Positions 23,376 to 32,302 of a DNA stretch of 37,542 bases are shown in pieces. The notes beneath the pieces are model-generated. The model worked only from the letters and a program-made list of their open reading frames with translations. It had not been told where the DNA came from and ran no database searches. A program made the translations under genes and the position numbers. Source of the DNA: Synergistales bacterium. Its GTDB lineage: Bacteria > Synergistota > Synergistia > Synergistales > Aminobacteriaceae. Positions within the stretch are counted from its first letter, which is position 1; every line of letters starts with the position of its first letter. The stretch is from positions 1-37,542 of the forward strand of contig BNVH01000032.1 in NCBI GenBank assembly GCA_025997955.1, read 5' to 3'.

Positions 23376-24869
23376 TTACTTCACCGCCCTCTCCATGATG
23401 TCGTTTTGCGATACTTGCCCCTTGCTATTGTCGAGAACTTCCGTCAACCTGCCCTCTCGGAATATCGCAAGCCTGTCGCTGAGGCCCATTATCTCCGGCA
23501 TTTCCGAGGAGATAACCACCAAGGCCATACCCTCGTCCGCGAGACCGCGCAGTTTTTGGTGTATGAGCGCTTTCGCCCCAACGTCAACGCCTCGCGTCGG
23601 CTCGTCTACTATGAGCACTCTCGGCTTCGGCAGTATCCACTTTCCAAGCAGTACCTTCTGCTGATTGCCGCCTGAGAGAAACACCACATCCGTGTCGAGA
23701 TTATCGGTTTTTATGGTGAGCGCGCGAACCACATCCTCCGCGACCGCGGCTATATTGTGAGACTTGATGAAACCCGATTCGTTAGTAAATTTACTTGGGG
23801 TGGAGGAGGTGATATTTTTCGCCACGGAAAAATCAAGGAAAAGCCCCATCTGTTTGCGGTCCTCCGTCAGGTAGGCTATGCCCTTTTTGAGCGCCTCCTC
23901 GGGATTTTTTATCACGGTCTTTTGTCCGTCGATGAAAATTTCACCGCTCGTCAGCTTGTCGGCCCCCACGACGGCGCGCGCTATTTCGCTGCGCCCGGCG
24001 CCTATTAGGCCGTAAAACCCCAGAATTTCCCCGCTATGCGCCTCGAAATCTATGTCGCGAAAATACCCGTATCTCGTGAGGCCTTTGCACTGAAGCACAA
24101 CCTCGCCCACGCCTTTTGAGCGCGCCGGGTAGATGTTGTTTATCTCGCGCCCCACCATTGCGCTGATAATGTCCTGTACGCTCGTTTCGCGCGCGTCTTT
24201 TGTGAAGACGAGGCGACCGTCTCTCAGGACGCTCACTCTGTCGGATATTTCCATTACCTCGCTTATCTTGTGGGAGACGTAGACGATGGAGACCTTTTGT
24301 TTTTTCAGCTCTCTTATGAGGGTAAACAATCGGTCTATCTCCTTCTCGGACAAGGACGACGTCGGCTCGTCCATCAGTATGACGCGAGCCTTGAGAGATA
24401 TAGCCTTGGCTATCTCCACAACCTGCTGCATCCCGACGCTGAGCGTGCCGACGAGGTCGGAGGGGTTTATCTCAATTCCGATTTGGTCAAAAATTTCCCT
24501 CGAACGCTGTCTTATGACGTCCCATTTGATGAAGCCTATTTTATTTATTATCTCTCTTCGCATGAAGATATTTTCGGCTACGGAGAGGTTTTGCGCCAAG
24601 CTCAATTCCTGGTGCACTATGCTGACCCCGCGCTCCATGGCCTGAATGGGGTTGGCGCAATGAACCACCTGTCCGTCTATGTTTATCTCGCCGCTGTCAG
24701 GCTGATATATACCGCCGATTATCTTGATAAGCGTCGACTTGCCAGCGCCGTTTTCGCCTATCAGGGCGTGGACTTCGCCCTCTCTTATGTCGAAACAAAT
24801 ATCTCTCAGAACGGCGTTTGACGCGAAGCTCTTGCTGATATTTTTTACCTCAAGAAACACCGGCGTCAT
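23376..24869 (-). CDS. Sugar ABC transporter ATPase (RbsA-like, two nucleotide-binding domains)
   Basis: A 497-residue protein with two ATPase domains. Domain 1 has Walker A 'GENGAGKSTL', signature 'LSVGMQQVVEIAKA' and Walker B 'VILMDEPT'. Domain 2 has a degenerate P-loop 'GLIGAGRSEIARAV', signature 'LSGGNQQKVLLGKW' and 'VLIVDEPTRGVDVGAK'. The intact first and altered second site are normal for the RbsA/MglA family. It is sandwiched between the two permease genes with gaps of 1-2 bases. Confidence 0.95.
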   Translation of the reverse strand: MTPVFLEVKNISKSFASNAVLRDICFDIREGEVHALIGENGAGKSTLIKIIGGIYQPDSGEINIDGQVVHCANPIQAMERGVSIVHQELSLAQNLSVAENIFMRREIINKIGFIKWDVIRQRSREIFDQIGIEINPSDLVGTLSVGMQQVVEIAKAISLKARVILMDEPTSSLSEKEIDRLFTLIRELKKQKVSIVYVSHKISEVMEISDRVSVLRDGRLVFTKDARETSVQDIISAMVGREINNIYPARSKGVGEVVLQCKGLTRYGYFRDIDFEAHSGEILGFYGLIGAGRSEIARAVVGADKLTSGEIFIDGQKTVIKNPEEALKKGIAYLTEDRKQMGLFLDFSVAKNITSSTPSKFTNESGFIKSHNIAAVAEDVVRALTIKTDNLDTDVVFLSGGNQQKVLLGKWILPKPRVLIVDEPTRGVDVGAKALIHQKLRGLADEGMALVVISSEMPEIMGLSDRLAIFREGRLTEVLDNSKGQVSQNDIMERAVK

Positions 24870-24871
24870 GG

Positions 24872-25849
24872 TTAAGCTCTGCCTTTTCTATTGGTGAGCG
24901 CGTCGAAAGCTATGGCCGCTAGCAGGACAAAACCAGTCGCCGCCTGCTGCCAGTTCGGGTTGCCTCCCAACATGATAAAGCCGTTTGTGATAAAGGCCAA
25001 CATCAGCACCCCAAGGAACGTGCCGAGCAAGCTCCCCCTACCGCCCATCATATTAGCGCCGCCCACGACGGAAACCGCTATCGCGTTCATCTCGTAAGTT
25101 ATGCCGTAATTGGCGTAGCCGATACGCTGGTTTGCCGTCATGAATATAGCGGCGAGCAGCGCGAACAGCGCGCAGACTATATAGGCCATGACGGTCATTC
25201 GCGAAACGTTCATCCCCGACAGCCGCGCCGCCCTAGGATTCGCCCCTATCAAAAAGGCGCGGTTCAGCGGGTTCCAATATTTCAGGAAAAACGAGAAAAC
25301 GACTATGACGACTATGGAAATCAAAAGTATCAGAGAGAACCCGTATTTGCCGCCAAACATTATCTCATAGCGGCCGAAAGTCAAAAAAGCGCGGCTCGCT
25401 TTTGGGAAAGATACGTACTGCCCCTGAGTGGCCACTGTAGCGAGACCGCGGCATATGAGCTGAGACCCAAGAGTGACGAGAAAAGGGGCCAAGGAAAACC
25501 GATTGACCAAATAACCGTTGAAGAACCCTATCAAAACAGCCGCCGCCAGAGCCGCCGCCAGAGCTATTACCAGAGGAAGTCCGCTTCTCAGCATCAGTGA
25601 GATTATCACCGACTCCAAGGCCACCTGCGCTCCGACCGAAAGATCAATTCCGCCGAGAATCAGCACAAAAGTCATACCGCTCGCGAGAAGCAGGTCATAT
25701 GTCATCAAAGATATAATGGCCTTGATATTGGTCCAGCTCAAAAACTTGCCCTGCGCCGCCACCGAGAGGAAACAGAAAATAAAAACATTGATAAAGGTCA
25801 AAAGGAAAATTCTGCTCTTCAGGATACTTTTGATTTTCACGCCAGACAC
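24872..25849 (-). CDS. Sugar ABC transporter permease (RbsC-like), first copy
   Basis: A 325-residue permease with the RbsC pattern: 'LASGMTFVLILGGIDLSVGA', 'FSLAPFLVTLGSQLICRGLA', 'GANPRAARLSGMNVSRMTVM' and 'VVGGANMMGGRGSLLGTFLG'. About eight to ten membrane segments. The start is a GTG at 25849 with GAGGGGG upstream. It is the first gene of the importer and lies 51 bases after gltS with no terminator or promoter visible between, so the importer may be read partly from the gltS promoter. Confidence 0.95.
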   Translation of the reverse strand: MSGVKIKSILKSRIFLLTFINVFIFCFLSVAAQGKFLSWTNIKAIISLMTYDLLLASGMTFVLILGGIDLSVGAQVALESVIISLMLRSGLPLVIALAAALAAAVLIGFFNGYLVNRFSLAPFLVTLGSQLICRGLATVATQGQYVSFPKASRAFLTFGRYEIMFGGKYGFSLILLISIVVIVVFSFFLKYWNPLNRAFLIGANPRAARLSGMNVSRMTVMAYIVCALFALLAAIFMTANQRIGYANYGITYEMNAIAVSVVGGANMMGGRGSLLGTFLGVLMLAFITNGFIMLGGNPNWQQAATGFVLLAAIAFDALTNRKGRA

Positions 25850-25900
25850 ATTATTGCCCCCTCGTGAACTAAACCAAATTATCTATATCAGACTACAATA

Positions 25901-27199
25901 TTAACGAAAGAACCCCGCCATAAGCGTAATAACGATGGCGTTGGAAATATCTACCAAAAACGCGCCGACTATGGGCACAACGAAGAAGGCTTTTTCGGAC
26001 GGGCCGTACTTGGCGGTTATGGCCTGCATACAAACAAGGGCGTTCGGCGTCGCGCCGAGACCGAATCCGCAAAGCCCGCTTGACATGACCACCGAGTCGT
26101 AGTTTCGTCCAAACAGCGTAAAGACCATGAAGTAGGCTATGACCAGAATCAGAATAACCTGCGCCGCCATCATCACAATGAGCGGCAACGCCAAGTCGGC
26201 GAGCTGTACGAGCTGCAATGAATTTATCGCCATAGTGATGAACAACGCCAAGGCGATGTCGCCTATCATGCCGACGCACTTGGAGTCCAAGCTGTACAGG
26301 CTCGTCCCATCTCCAATGTTGCGAATCACAATCGCCACCATCATGGCGCCGAGGTATGAGGGGAGGGTTATTCCCGCCCGCCTGAGGTAGTAGCTCACGG
26401 CTGAGCCGAGCCCTGCCGCGATTAGCACCCAAGCGAGGTTTTGCATAAGGTGCGGGCCCGATACTTTGTGCTCGTCTTCGTCAAAATGCTCTACGGGAGA
26501 CGTCTCCCTCGCGACTTCGCCTATCTCCTCAAAAGTCGTGTCGAACGTCGCTTTATCTATAATGTTGTCGATAGCCGTCTTTTTTGTTTCGTTCGGGGTC
26601 ACGATTTTATGGCTTTTGAGAATCCACTCGCCGAGGGGCCCGCCTACGACTGAGCCCGCGACCATGCCGAACGTGGCGCAGGCGATAGCCGCGCTGAGCG
26701 CGCCGGTGACTCCGTACTCGTCCTCAAAAAGCGCGCCGAAAGCCCCCGCCGTACCGAGTCCGCCTATCATCGGAATGGAGCCGCCGATTATCCCCATGAG
26801 CGGATTTTGCCCAAAGCTCATGGCGACTGGAATACCGACGAGATTCTGAATAACGGACACAAAGGCCGCTACCGCCCAGAATCCGGCTACCATAAGCCCG
26901 CCCTTTAAAACTAATTTGTAGCTTGCGTTCAGCCCGACCGTGCAGAAAAAGCAGATCATAAACACCGACTGGAGCGTGTTGTCGAAGGCGAACCGCACAA
27001 TGCCGCGAGACTGCAATACAGCCGCCGCCACCGCGACGAAGAGCCCGCCCACCGCCGGCGCCGGAATGGAGAGTTTTACCAACCACTTCACCTTCGAGCG
27101 TAACCATACCCCGAAATAGTACATGACCGCGCTGAGCGCCGCGGCTTGCAGCATGTCGAACTTGAGCTGTGTTACTCCGTTTACAGTGGTCGCTTCCAT
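25901..27199 (-). CDS. gltS: Sodium/glutamate symporter
   Basis: A 432-residue inner-membrane carrier of the GltS family, importing glutamate with Na+. Two inverted halves are visible: the first with 'IPAPAVGGLFVAVAAAVLQ' and 'GGSIPMIGGLGTAGAFGALF', the second with 'LPSYLGAMMVAIVIRNIGDG' and 'VVMSSGLCGFGLGATPNALV', joined by a charged cytoplasmic loop ('EIGEVARETSPVEHFDEDEH'). About ten membrane segments in all. It has its own promoter and a purine-rich GGGGG ribosome site, and suits an amino-acid fermenter. It precedes the sugar importer on the same strand. Confidence 0.93.
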   Translation of the reverse strand: MEATTVNGVTQLKFDMLQAAALSAVMYYFGVWLRSKVKWLVKLSIPAPAVGGLFVAVAAAVLQSRGIVRFAFDNTLQSVFMICFFCTVGLNASYKLVLKGGLMVAGFWAVAAFVSVIQNLVGIPVAMSFGQNPLMGIIGGSIPMIGGLGTAGAFGALFEDEYGVTGALSAAIACATFGMVAGSVVGGPLGEWILKSHKIVTPNETKKTAIDNIIDKATFDTTFEEIGEVARETSPVEHFDEDEHKVSGPHLMQNLAWVLIAAGLGSAVSYYLRRAGITLPSYLGAMMVAIVIRNIGDGTSLYSLDSKCVGMIGDIALALFITMAINSLQLVQLADLALPLIVMMAAQVILILVIAYFMVFTLFGRNYDSVVMSSGLCGFGLGATPNALVCMQAITAKYGPSEKAFFVVPIVGAFLVDISNAIVITLMAGFFR

Positions 27200-27240
27200 A
27201 ATCTGAACTTCCCCCTTCTTTTAATTTGTATACCGATAAT

Positions 27241-27269
27241 ATTGTAACATTTTATTGCCATATATTCAA
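27241..27269 (-). promoter_or_regulatory. Promoter of gltS
   Basis: On the minus strand TTGAAT (27264-27269) and TACAAT (27241-27246) are separated by 17 bases. The -35 begins directly at the T-run of the upstream terminator, so the two elements share bases. The leader to the ATG at 27199 is about 35 bases. Confidence 0.65.
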
Positions 27270-27295
27270 AAAGGGCGCGATAAAATCGCGCCTTT
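27270..27295 (-). terminator. Rho-independent terminator of the sugar-acid operon
   Basis: Read on the minus strand, AAAGGCGCGAT pairs with ATCGCGCCCTTT (one bulged G, three-base loop) and is followed by a T-run. It lies 20 bases after the SDR stop codon and just before the gltS promoter. Confidence 0.85.
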
Positions 27296-27315
27296 GCGTA
27301 ATTTTCAATTAAACT

Positions 27316-28128
27316 TCAGTCAAACTTGGTGTCGAAGTCCCAAGGCGCGCCGCCCGCCAAACACCCGCCGTCTATATGAATCATCATGCCGGACAGGTAA
27401 GACGAGGCGTCGCTCGCTAAAAGTATCGCCGCGCCGACTATCTCCTCAGGCGTCCCTGGGCGTCCCATCGCTATACGTTCCTTGAGGTACACGCTTCGCG
27501 TCGGGTGCTCCCAAGTGACCGTGGTAAGAGGCGTTATGATGTGTCCGGGGGCCAAGGCGTTAGCCCTTATACCGAACTTCGCCCACTCGACAGCCATAGA
27601 GCGAGTCAGAGCCGTGACCGCGCTCTTCGTGGCTCCGTAGACACTGCACCCGCCGAGCATTCCCACGGAGTTATGGCTCGCCATATTGATTACACTCCCC
27701 TTTTTGGCGACGCGCATGTGCTTGCCGACCTCCTGAGAGATAAAGTAGAGCCCCTTCAGGTTTATCTGCATGATGCGGTCGTATGTGCTTTCGCTCACAT
27801 CGAGAAGCCCCTCGCGCTTGTTTATCCCCGCGCAGTTGAACAGCACGTCGATACGCCCATAAGCGCCGATAACGGCGTCAACGCATTTCTTTATGTCGTC
27901 CATCTTTGTGAGGTCGAGGACGAACGATTTTGCCTTGCCGCCCGCGTCCGTTATTTCCCTCTCAAGCTCGGCGAGCTTCGTGGCGTCCATATCCGCGAGC
28001 GCCACGTCGGCGCCGCTTTGCGCGTAGCCCTTGCATATCTCGCGCCCTATGCCGCCCGTCGCGCCCGTAAAGAGAATGACCTTACCCTCTAAAGAGAACA
28101 CGCTTGCCAGATATTTTTCTATGCTCAT
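27316..28128 (-). CDS. SDR-family NAD(P)-dependent dehydrogenase (gluconate 5-dehydrogenase-like)
   Basis: A 270-residue classical short-chain dehydrogenase. It has 'TGATGGIG' (21-28) for cofactor, Asp46/Asp48 in 'ADMD' suggesting NAD preference, 'FNCAG' near 100, and Ser151, Tyr164 and Lys168 as catalytic residues. It ends with the typical 'SYLSGMMIHIDGGCLAGG'. It resembles polyol and sugar-acid dehydrogenases such as gluconate 5-dehydrogenase and KduD. The frame runs to 28206, but ATG 28128 has TAGGAGG seven bases upstream and avoids overlap with tctA, so it is chosen. Last gene of the sugar-acid operon; I infer it oxidises the imported acid. Confidence 0.9.
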   Translation of the reverse strand: MSIEKYLASVFSLEGKVILFTGATGGIGREICKGYAQSGADVALADMDATKLAELEREITDAGGKAKSFVLDLTKMDDIKKCVDAVIGAYGRIDVLFNCAGINKREGLLDVSESTYDRIMQINLKGLYFISQEVGKHMRVAKKGSVINMASHNSVGMLGGCSVYGATKSAVTALTRSMAVEWAKFGIRANALAPGHIITPLTTVTWEHPTRSVYLKERIAMGRPGTPEEIVGAAILLASDASSYLSGMMIHIDGGCLAGGAPWDFDTKFD

Positions 28129-28139
28129 GAAAAAACCTC

Positions 28140-29654
28140 CTAACCGGCTTCTGACTCCGCGTCTATTTTTTTGTAATAAGCGCGGGCGTTCTTGATTCCG
28201 CCCCATACAATCCAGATGACGGCGAGTATCAGAAGCAGCCCTATCGGACGCTCTAAGAGCGGCAAAAACTGTCCCCGGCTCTGCATAAGCGCCTGACGGA
28301 AGCTGACGTCAGCTAATGGCCCCAAGATAAGCCCCAGCACCATCGGGGCGAGCGGATAATCCATTTGCCTCAGACAGTATCCGATAACCCCCGCGAAAAG
28401 CATGAGATATACGTCGAATATCCTGATGCCTCCGCTGTAAGCGCCAATGACGGTCAAAGGCACGACGAGGGGAAGCAAAATTTCGCGCTTGATTTTGAGT
28501 ATCCCGACCATCGGCTTGGCCAAAAGCAGACCCCAAAATAGCATGGCGAGAGACGCGCACATCAGAGCCGCGCCCACCATCGGCAAAAACGTCGGGTTCT
28601 CTATATTGAGCATGGGGCCAGGACGCACGCCGTGGAGGTTCATCGCGGCCAAGAACATCGCGGCAGGAGGGCTTCCTGGGATAGCTAAGGTGAGCAGCGG
28701 TATCATGGCTCCGCCTATGACGGCGTTGTTGGCCACCTCAGGACAGACGACGCCCTCCAAGACGCCCGTGCCGAACTTGTCGCCGTCTTTGGAGCGGCGC
28801 TTGCCCATATCGTAGGCCATCCAAGCGCCCACGTCCTCGCCCGCGCCTGGGATTATGCCGATGATAACGCCGATGATGCCGGAGCGTATCGTGGCCGGAA
28901 GGAGCTTTTTGAAGAACATCCCAAGCGGCGGAATGATACGCCCGATCTTGCCCTCGATTTTATAAGGCACTGTCTCCTGCAACACGCCTATGACCTCGGA
29001 TATGCCGAAAATTCCTATCAACGTCGCTATCAGGGGAACGCCGCCCTTAAGCTGGAGCGAGCCGAACGTGAAGCGCGGGTATGCGTATATAGCCTCCATG
29101 CCCACCGTGGACATGGCGAAGCCGATAAAGCCGACGATCCAGCCCTTTATGGGGTCCTTGTCCGTGCTGAGAGACCCGCAGATCATGATGCCGAAGAGGG
29201 CGAGCAAAAACATCTCCCAGTGGCCGAACTTCATGGCTATGAGGTAAAGCACGGGCGTCAAGCACAACATTACGAGAATGCTGAATACCGTCCCGATAAA
29301 GGACGCTATAAAACCCGTCCCTATGGCTATTCCTCCCTTGCCCTGCTTGGCTAACTGAAAGCCGTCAAGCGCGGTCGCGGCCGCCGCCGGAGTGCCGGGT
29401 ATGTTTATCATGATAGCAGAGCAAAGCCCGCCCGACGTGGCGCCGACGTAGACGCTCAGCAAAAACGCCACGGCCCGCTCCAAGGGCATTCCGTAAGATA
29501 TGTTGATGAGAAGCGCCAGGGCCATAGTGGCTGTCAGGCCGGGTATGACGCCGACCAAAAGCCCCGCGAGGGAGCCGCCGAAGATAAGAGCTATAATCCA
29601 CGGGTCGCTCAGCATAGCGTTGAACATCCCGAAGATATGCTTGAAATATTCCAT
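28140..29654 (-). CDS. tctA: Tripartite tricarboxylate transporter, large permease subunit (TctA)
   Basis: A 504-residue inner-membrane protein with about twelve hydrophobic segments. Family marks are 'GVIPGLTATMALALLINISY' near the N-terminus, 'MINIPGTPAAAATALDGFQL', 'GAGEDVGAWMAYDMGKRR' and 'LTLAIPGSPPAAMFLAAMNL'. TctA forms the ion-driven channel for organic acids delivered by TctC. It starts 15 bases after tctB and ends 11 bases before the SDR start. Confidence 0.95.
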   Translation of the reverse strand: MEYFKHIFGMFNAMLSDPWIIALIFGGSLAGLLVGVIPGLTATMALALLINISYGMPLERAVAFLLSVYVGATSGGLCSAIMINIPGTPAAAATALDGFQLAKQGKGGIAIGTGFIASFIGTVFSILVMLCLTPVLYLIAMKFGHWEMFLLALFGIMICGSLSTDKDPIKGWIVGFIGFAMSTVGMEAIYAYPRFTFGSLQLKGGVPLIATLIGIFGISEVIGVLQETVPYKIEGKIGRIIPPLGMFFKKLLPATIRSGIIGVIIGIIPGAGEDVGAWMAYDMGKRRSKDGDKFGTGVLEGVVCPEVANNAVIGGAMIPLLTLAIPGSPPAAMFLAAMNLHGVRPGPMLNIENPTFLPMVGAALMCASLAMLFWGLLLAKPMVGILKIKREILLPLVVPLTVIGAYSGGIRIFDVYLMLFAGVIGYCLRQMDYPLAPMVLGLILGPLADVSFRQALMQSRGQFLPLLERPIGLLLILAVIWIVWGGIKNARAYYKKIDAESEAG

Positions 29655-29669
29655 TCAGCCCTCTCCTCC

Positions 29670-30155
29670 TCACGGCATGGGAATTTTGAAAAGATGAACA
29701 AAAGCTAACTGAACCAAAACGGGCGCTATTACGGCCACGGGGATTACCAGATACCATTTACCGGCATTGAGGAACAAAAACGTGAGGATGAGATACCCCA
29801 TGCTCAAATAAACAAATTCTATCTTTCCCAAAAGCGCCACATAAGCGAGAATAAGCAAAAAAACCGTAAAGCCTTTTTTGAAAACGGGCGAAACCAAACT
29901 TTTTTTAATGTTGTCTGGCGTCAGAATGCGAGCCGCGTCCGCGTACCCACCGCGCCGCGACGACCTGTATATGAGAAAAAGCCCAAAGAATATGAAAAGC
30001 GCGCCCAAAATCAGCGGGAAGAACCCGGGCGAAATCAAAAACGTCCGGTAAACTCGCATCCGTAAGGCATCGACAGATAAAGCCGCGCCCAAGGCCATCA
30101 ATATGATCGCCGTTATGAAATCCGCTCCGGCCAATTTTTGTGTTTTAGCAGGCAA
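29670..30155 (-). CDS. tctB: Tripartite tricarboxylate transporter, small permease subunit (TctB)
   Basis: A 161-residue membrane protein with four predicted helices and the TctB layout: an N-terminal helix pair with 'LRMRVYRTFLISPGFFPLIL', a hydrophilic loop with 'RILTPDNIKKSLVSP', and two C-terminal helices. TctB proteins are poorly conserved; position between tctC and tctA makes the call secure. Confidence 0.9.
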   Translation of the reverse strand: MPAKTQKLAGADFITAIILMALGAALSVDALRMRVYRTFLISPGFFPLILGALFIFFGLFLIYRSSRRGGYADAARILTPDNIKKSLVSPVFKKGFTVFLLILAYVALLGKIEFVYLSMGYLILTFLFLNAGKWYLVIPVAVIAPVLVQLAFVHLFKIPMP

Positions 30156-30185
30156 GAAACTTCCTCCTTCTTTGACGGTTAAATT

Positions 30186-30215
30186 TAAGGGCGGCCAAGT
30201 CCGCCGCCCTTACGA
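30186..30215. repeat. REP-like palindrome between tctC and tctB
   Basis: TAAGGGCGGC (30186-30195) pairs perfectly with GCCGCCCTTA (30203-30212) around a seven-base loop, followed by CGAA as in the copy at 20776. It fills the gap after the binding-protein gene and lacks a T-run, so it could limit downstream transcription or protect the tctC message. Confidence 0.6.
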
Positions 30216-30234
30216 AGGATACTCTTTACAGGCT

Positions 30235-31302
30235 CTATTTGTACCCGTATTTCGCCTTTTCTTTGTTCCAGTCCCAGGCCTCGGGGCGCGGTATGTTGAA
30301 CTTCTCTGGGGATACTTCGGCCAACTTCGCGTCGTACATAACCCACGCGTAGGCGGCGTATTGGTAGTCAAGCACCTTGTCGGCCTCTTCGCCGTGACGG
30401 GTTATGACCTGGTATCCCATCTGCTCCGCGAACGTTTTCATCTCAGGCTGCTCGCAGGCCCAGATAAAAGCCTCGGTCAGCTTATCGACTATCTCTTTCG
30501 GCGCGTCGCGCGGAATCATGACGGGCCAGGTCTCAGCCAAGTCTGGTACGGCATTGTACTGCGCGCCAAAGTCGGTGATGGCCGGCAACGTGAGAGTATC
30601 GGAGAGCTTCAGAGCCTCGCGGCGGTTGAGGAGGAGGACCTTCAACTTGCCGGACTTGACGTAGTCTATCCCAGCCGAGAAGGAGATAGAGCCTATTTCA
30701 ATTTCGCCGGCCAAGACGGCCACGCATGTAGCGCCGTCGCCGCCCGAGGTGACGTAGTTGATAGTCGTCTTGACGCCCGCCGCCGCAGCGAAAGCCTCGA
30801 CAAAGGCGTGAATCCCAGCGCCCATAGAGGATATCCCGACGTTGGCCTTGCCGTCGTTAAGGGCCTTTATCGCGTCGTCTACCGTGTTGATGCCGGACTT
30901 CTCAGGGTTCACCACGAGGGCCGCCGGCCCTTGAATGTGATGGAATCCCCACCAGTTCCACGGAATGCCCTGCTTGGACGTGTCCGTGATAAGGAATCCG
31001 CCAAAGCAGCCCGAACCAGTCGCGAAGAGGGCGTAACCGTCGTGGGCGAGTCCCTGGACCTGCTCCGCCGCAACCGCGCTCGCCGCGCCCGGCACGTTTA
31101 CGACGTTGATGGTCTCGCCTATTTTCTTCTCCATCAGCGCTATCAACGGACGAACCGCCGTATCCGTACCGCCGCCCGCGCCAAAGCCGACATAAACCGT
31201 GGGCGCGCCCTTGGTCCAAACCTTGTCCGCCGCAAAAGCGGAACCCGCAAACGCGAACAACGACACCAACAACACCGCTACCGCCAAAACCTTCTTGCTC
31301 AT
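30235..31302 (-). CDS. tctC: Tripartite tricarboxylate transporter substrate-binding protein (TctC)
   Basis: A 355-residue periplasmic protein with signal peptide ending at 'AGSAFAADKV'. The Bug/TctC fold is shown by 'VYVGFGAGGGTDTAVRPLIA' and 'INVVNVPGAASAVAAEQVQG', the loops that hold a carboxylate via water molecules, and 'DAPKEIVDKLTEAF'. The ligand is an organic acid not fixed by sequence. It has a strong AAAGGAGG site. It is encoded with catabolic genes for a sugar-acid-like compound, which suggests the ligand is that acid. Confidence 0.93.
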   Translation of the reverse strand: MSKKVLAVAVLLVSLFAFAGSAFAADKVWTKGAPTVYVGFGAGGGTDTAVRPLIALMEKKIGETINVVNVPGAASAVAAEQVQGLAHDGYALFATGSGCFGGFLITDTSKQGIPWNWWGFHHIQGPAALVVNPEKSGINTVDDAIKALNDGKANVGISSMGAGIHAFVEAFAAAAGVKTTINYVTSGGDGATCVAVLAGEIEIGSISFSAGIDYVKSGKLKVLLLNRREALKLSDTLTLPAITDFGAQYNAVPDLAETWPVMIPRDAPKEIVDKLTEAFIWACEQPEMKTFAEQMGYQVITRHGEEADKVLDYQYAAYAWVMYDAKLAEVSPEKFNIPRPEAWDWNKEKAKYGYK

Positions 31303-31348
31303 TGCACTTCCTCCTTTAAGATAAAATATGGAACCTAAAACGAAATCT

Positions 31349-31380
31349 AAAAACCTCTCATAGGGGCGACAGGGGTTTTT
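31349..31380 (-). terminator. Possible terminator or attenuator after the garR-like gene
   Basis: Read on the minus strand, AAAAACCCCT pairs with AGAGGTTTTT with one mismatch around a 12-base loop. It overlaps the garR-like stop codon and ends in a run of Ts that is part of the stem. It could reduce read-through into tctC. The loop contains a GTCGCCCCTA core like the REP-like palindromes. Confidence 0.4.
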
Positions 31381-32266
31381 ATTTTTTCTTGAGCGATATA
31401 CCGTTCAATTTCTCGTAGAACATCCCGAGCGCGCCGTGGTCGAGGGCTTCGTGCCCGTCGGCGGCTAAGTTCTGCATCATCTCCATCACCTGAGCCACGA
31501 GGGGCATGGAAAGGTGCAGGGCGCGGCCCGTCTCCTGTACGTTTCCGAGGTCTTTAATATGAAGATTTACGCGAAAACCAGGGTTGTAGCGCGCTTCAAA
31601 CATGCGCGGCGCTTTATCCTCAAGGCACTGACTGCCGGCCAAGCCGCCCCTTATCGCGCCGAACACCTTCTCCGGGTCAACCCCGGCCTTCTCGGCCAAG
31701 CTCATACCCTCCGCGACGGCGGCGATGTTTATGCCGACGATAGTCTGGTTGACCAACTTGGCTATCTGACCCGCGCCTATCCCCGCGACGTAGTTGCTCT
31801 TGCCCATGAGATCAAGAATGTCTTTTACCTTGTTATAGACTTCCTCTTTGCCGCCGACCATGATGGCCAGCGTGCCCTTCTCGGCCTTCTCCTGTCCGCC
31901 GCTGACCGGGGCGTCCAGCATGTCGGCGCCCTTGGCCTCCAAAAGTCCGCAGAGCTCGCGGCTGACCAATGGAGCGATAGAGCTCATATCCACGACTATC
32001 TGCCCTTTTTTGACAACCGACAGAATCCCATCCTTGCCGCTGACCACCTCGCGGACGTGGGGCGAGTTCGGCAGCATCGTGATGATTATGTCGGACGCGC
32101 TCGCGGCGTCCGCGGGGCTTGCCGCTTTCTCCGCTCCGTCCTTCACAAGCTCATCAACAGCCGACGATACAACATCGAAAACCACCAACGACTTCCCGGC
32201 CTTCAAAAGGTTCTTCGCCATCGGCTTTCCCATGATGCCCAAACCGATAAATCCAATTTTGCCCAT
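31379..32266 (-). CDS. garR: Beta-hydroxyacid dehydrogenase, tartronate semialdehyde reductase-like (GarR)
   Basis: A 295-residue NAD(P)H enzyme. The N-terminal Rossmann motif is 'GFIGLGIMGKPMA' (G8, G10, G13). 'LDAPVSGG' (117-124) is the substrate loop, and Lys170 in 'GQIAKLVNQTIVG' is the catalytic Lys. The C-terminal half ('AIRGGLAGSQCL', 'NPGFRVNLHIKDLGNVQETG', 'DHGALGMFYEKL') resembles E. coli GarR strongly, more than 3-hydroxyisobutyrate dehydrogenases. GarR reduces tartronate semialdehyde to glycerate. It stands between the transketolase and transporter genes. The ATG at 32266 has GGAGG upstream. Confidence 0.85.
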   Translation of the reverse strand: MGKIGFIGLGIMGKPMAKNLLKAGKSLVVFDVVSSAVDELVKDGAEKAASPADAASASDIIITMLPNSPHVREVVSGKDGILSVVKKGQIVVDMSSIAPLVSRELCGLLEAKGADMLDAPVSGGQEKAEKGTLAIMVGGKEEVYNKVKDILDLMGKSNYVAGIGAGQIAKLVNQTIVGINIAAVAEGMSLAEKAGVDPEKVFGAIRGGLAGSQCLEDKAPRMFEARYNPGFRVNLHIKDLGNVQETGRALHLSMPLVAQVMEMMQNLAADGHEALDHGALGMFYEKLNGISLKKK

Positions 32267-32302
32267 AATAATTACCTCCGTATTCTAAAAGAATCAAAAA
32301 TT

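Noticed and set aside
25850..25900. Separate promoter for the sugar importer between gltS and the first permease
   Set aside because: TTGTAG and GATAAT elements are only about ten bases apart, so no usable promoter could be assigned.
30103..31338. Long plus-strand open frame (411 codons) opposite tctC
   Set aside because: Lies antisense to a clear TctC gene with signal peptide; the translated sequence is basic, His/Arg-rich and has no domain.
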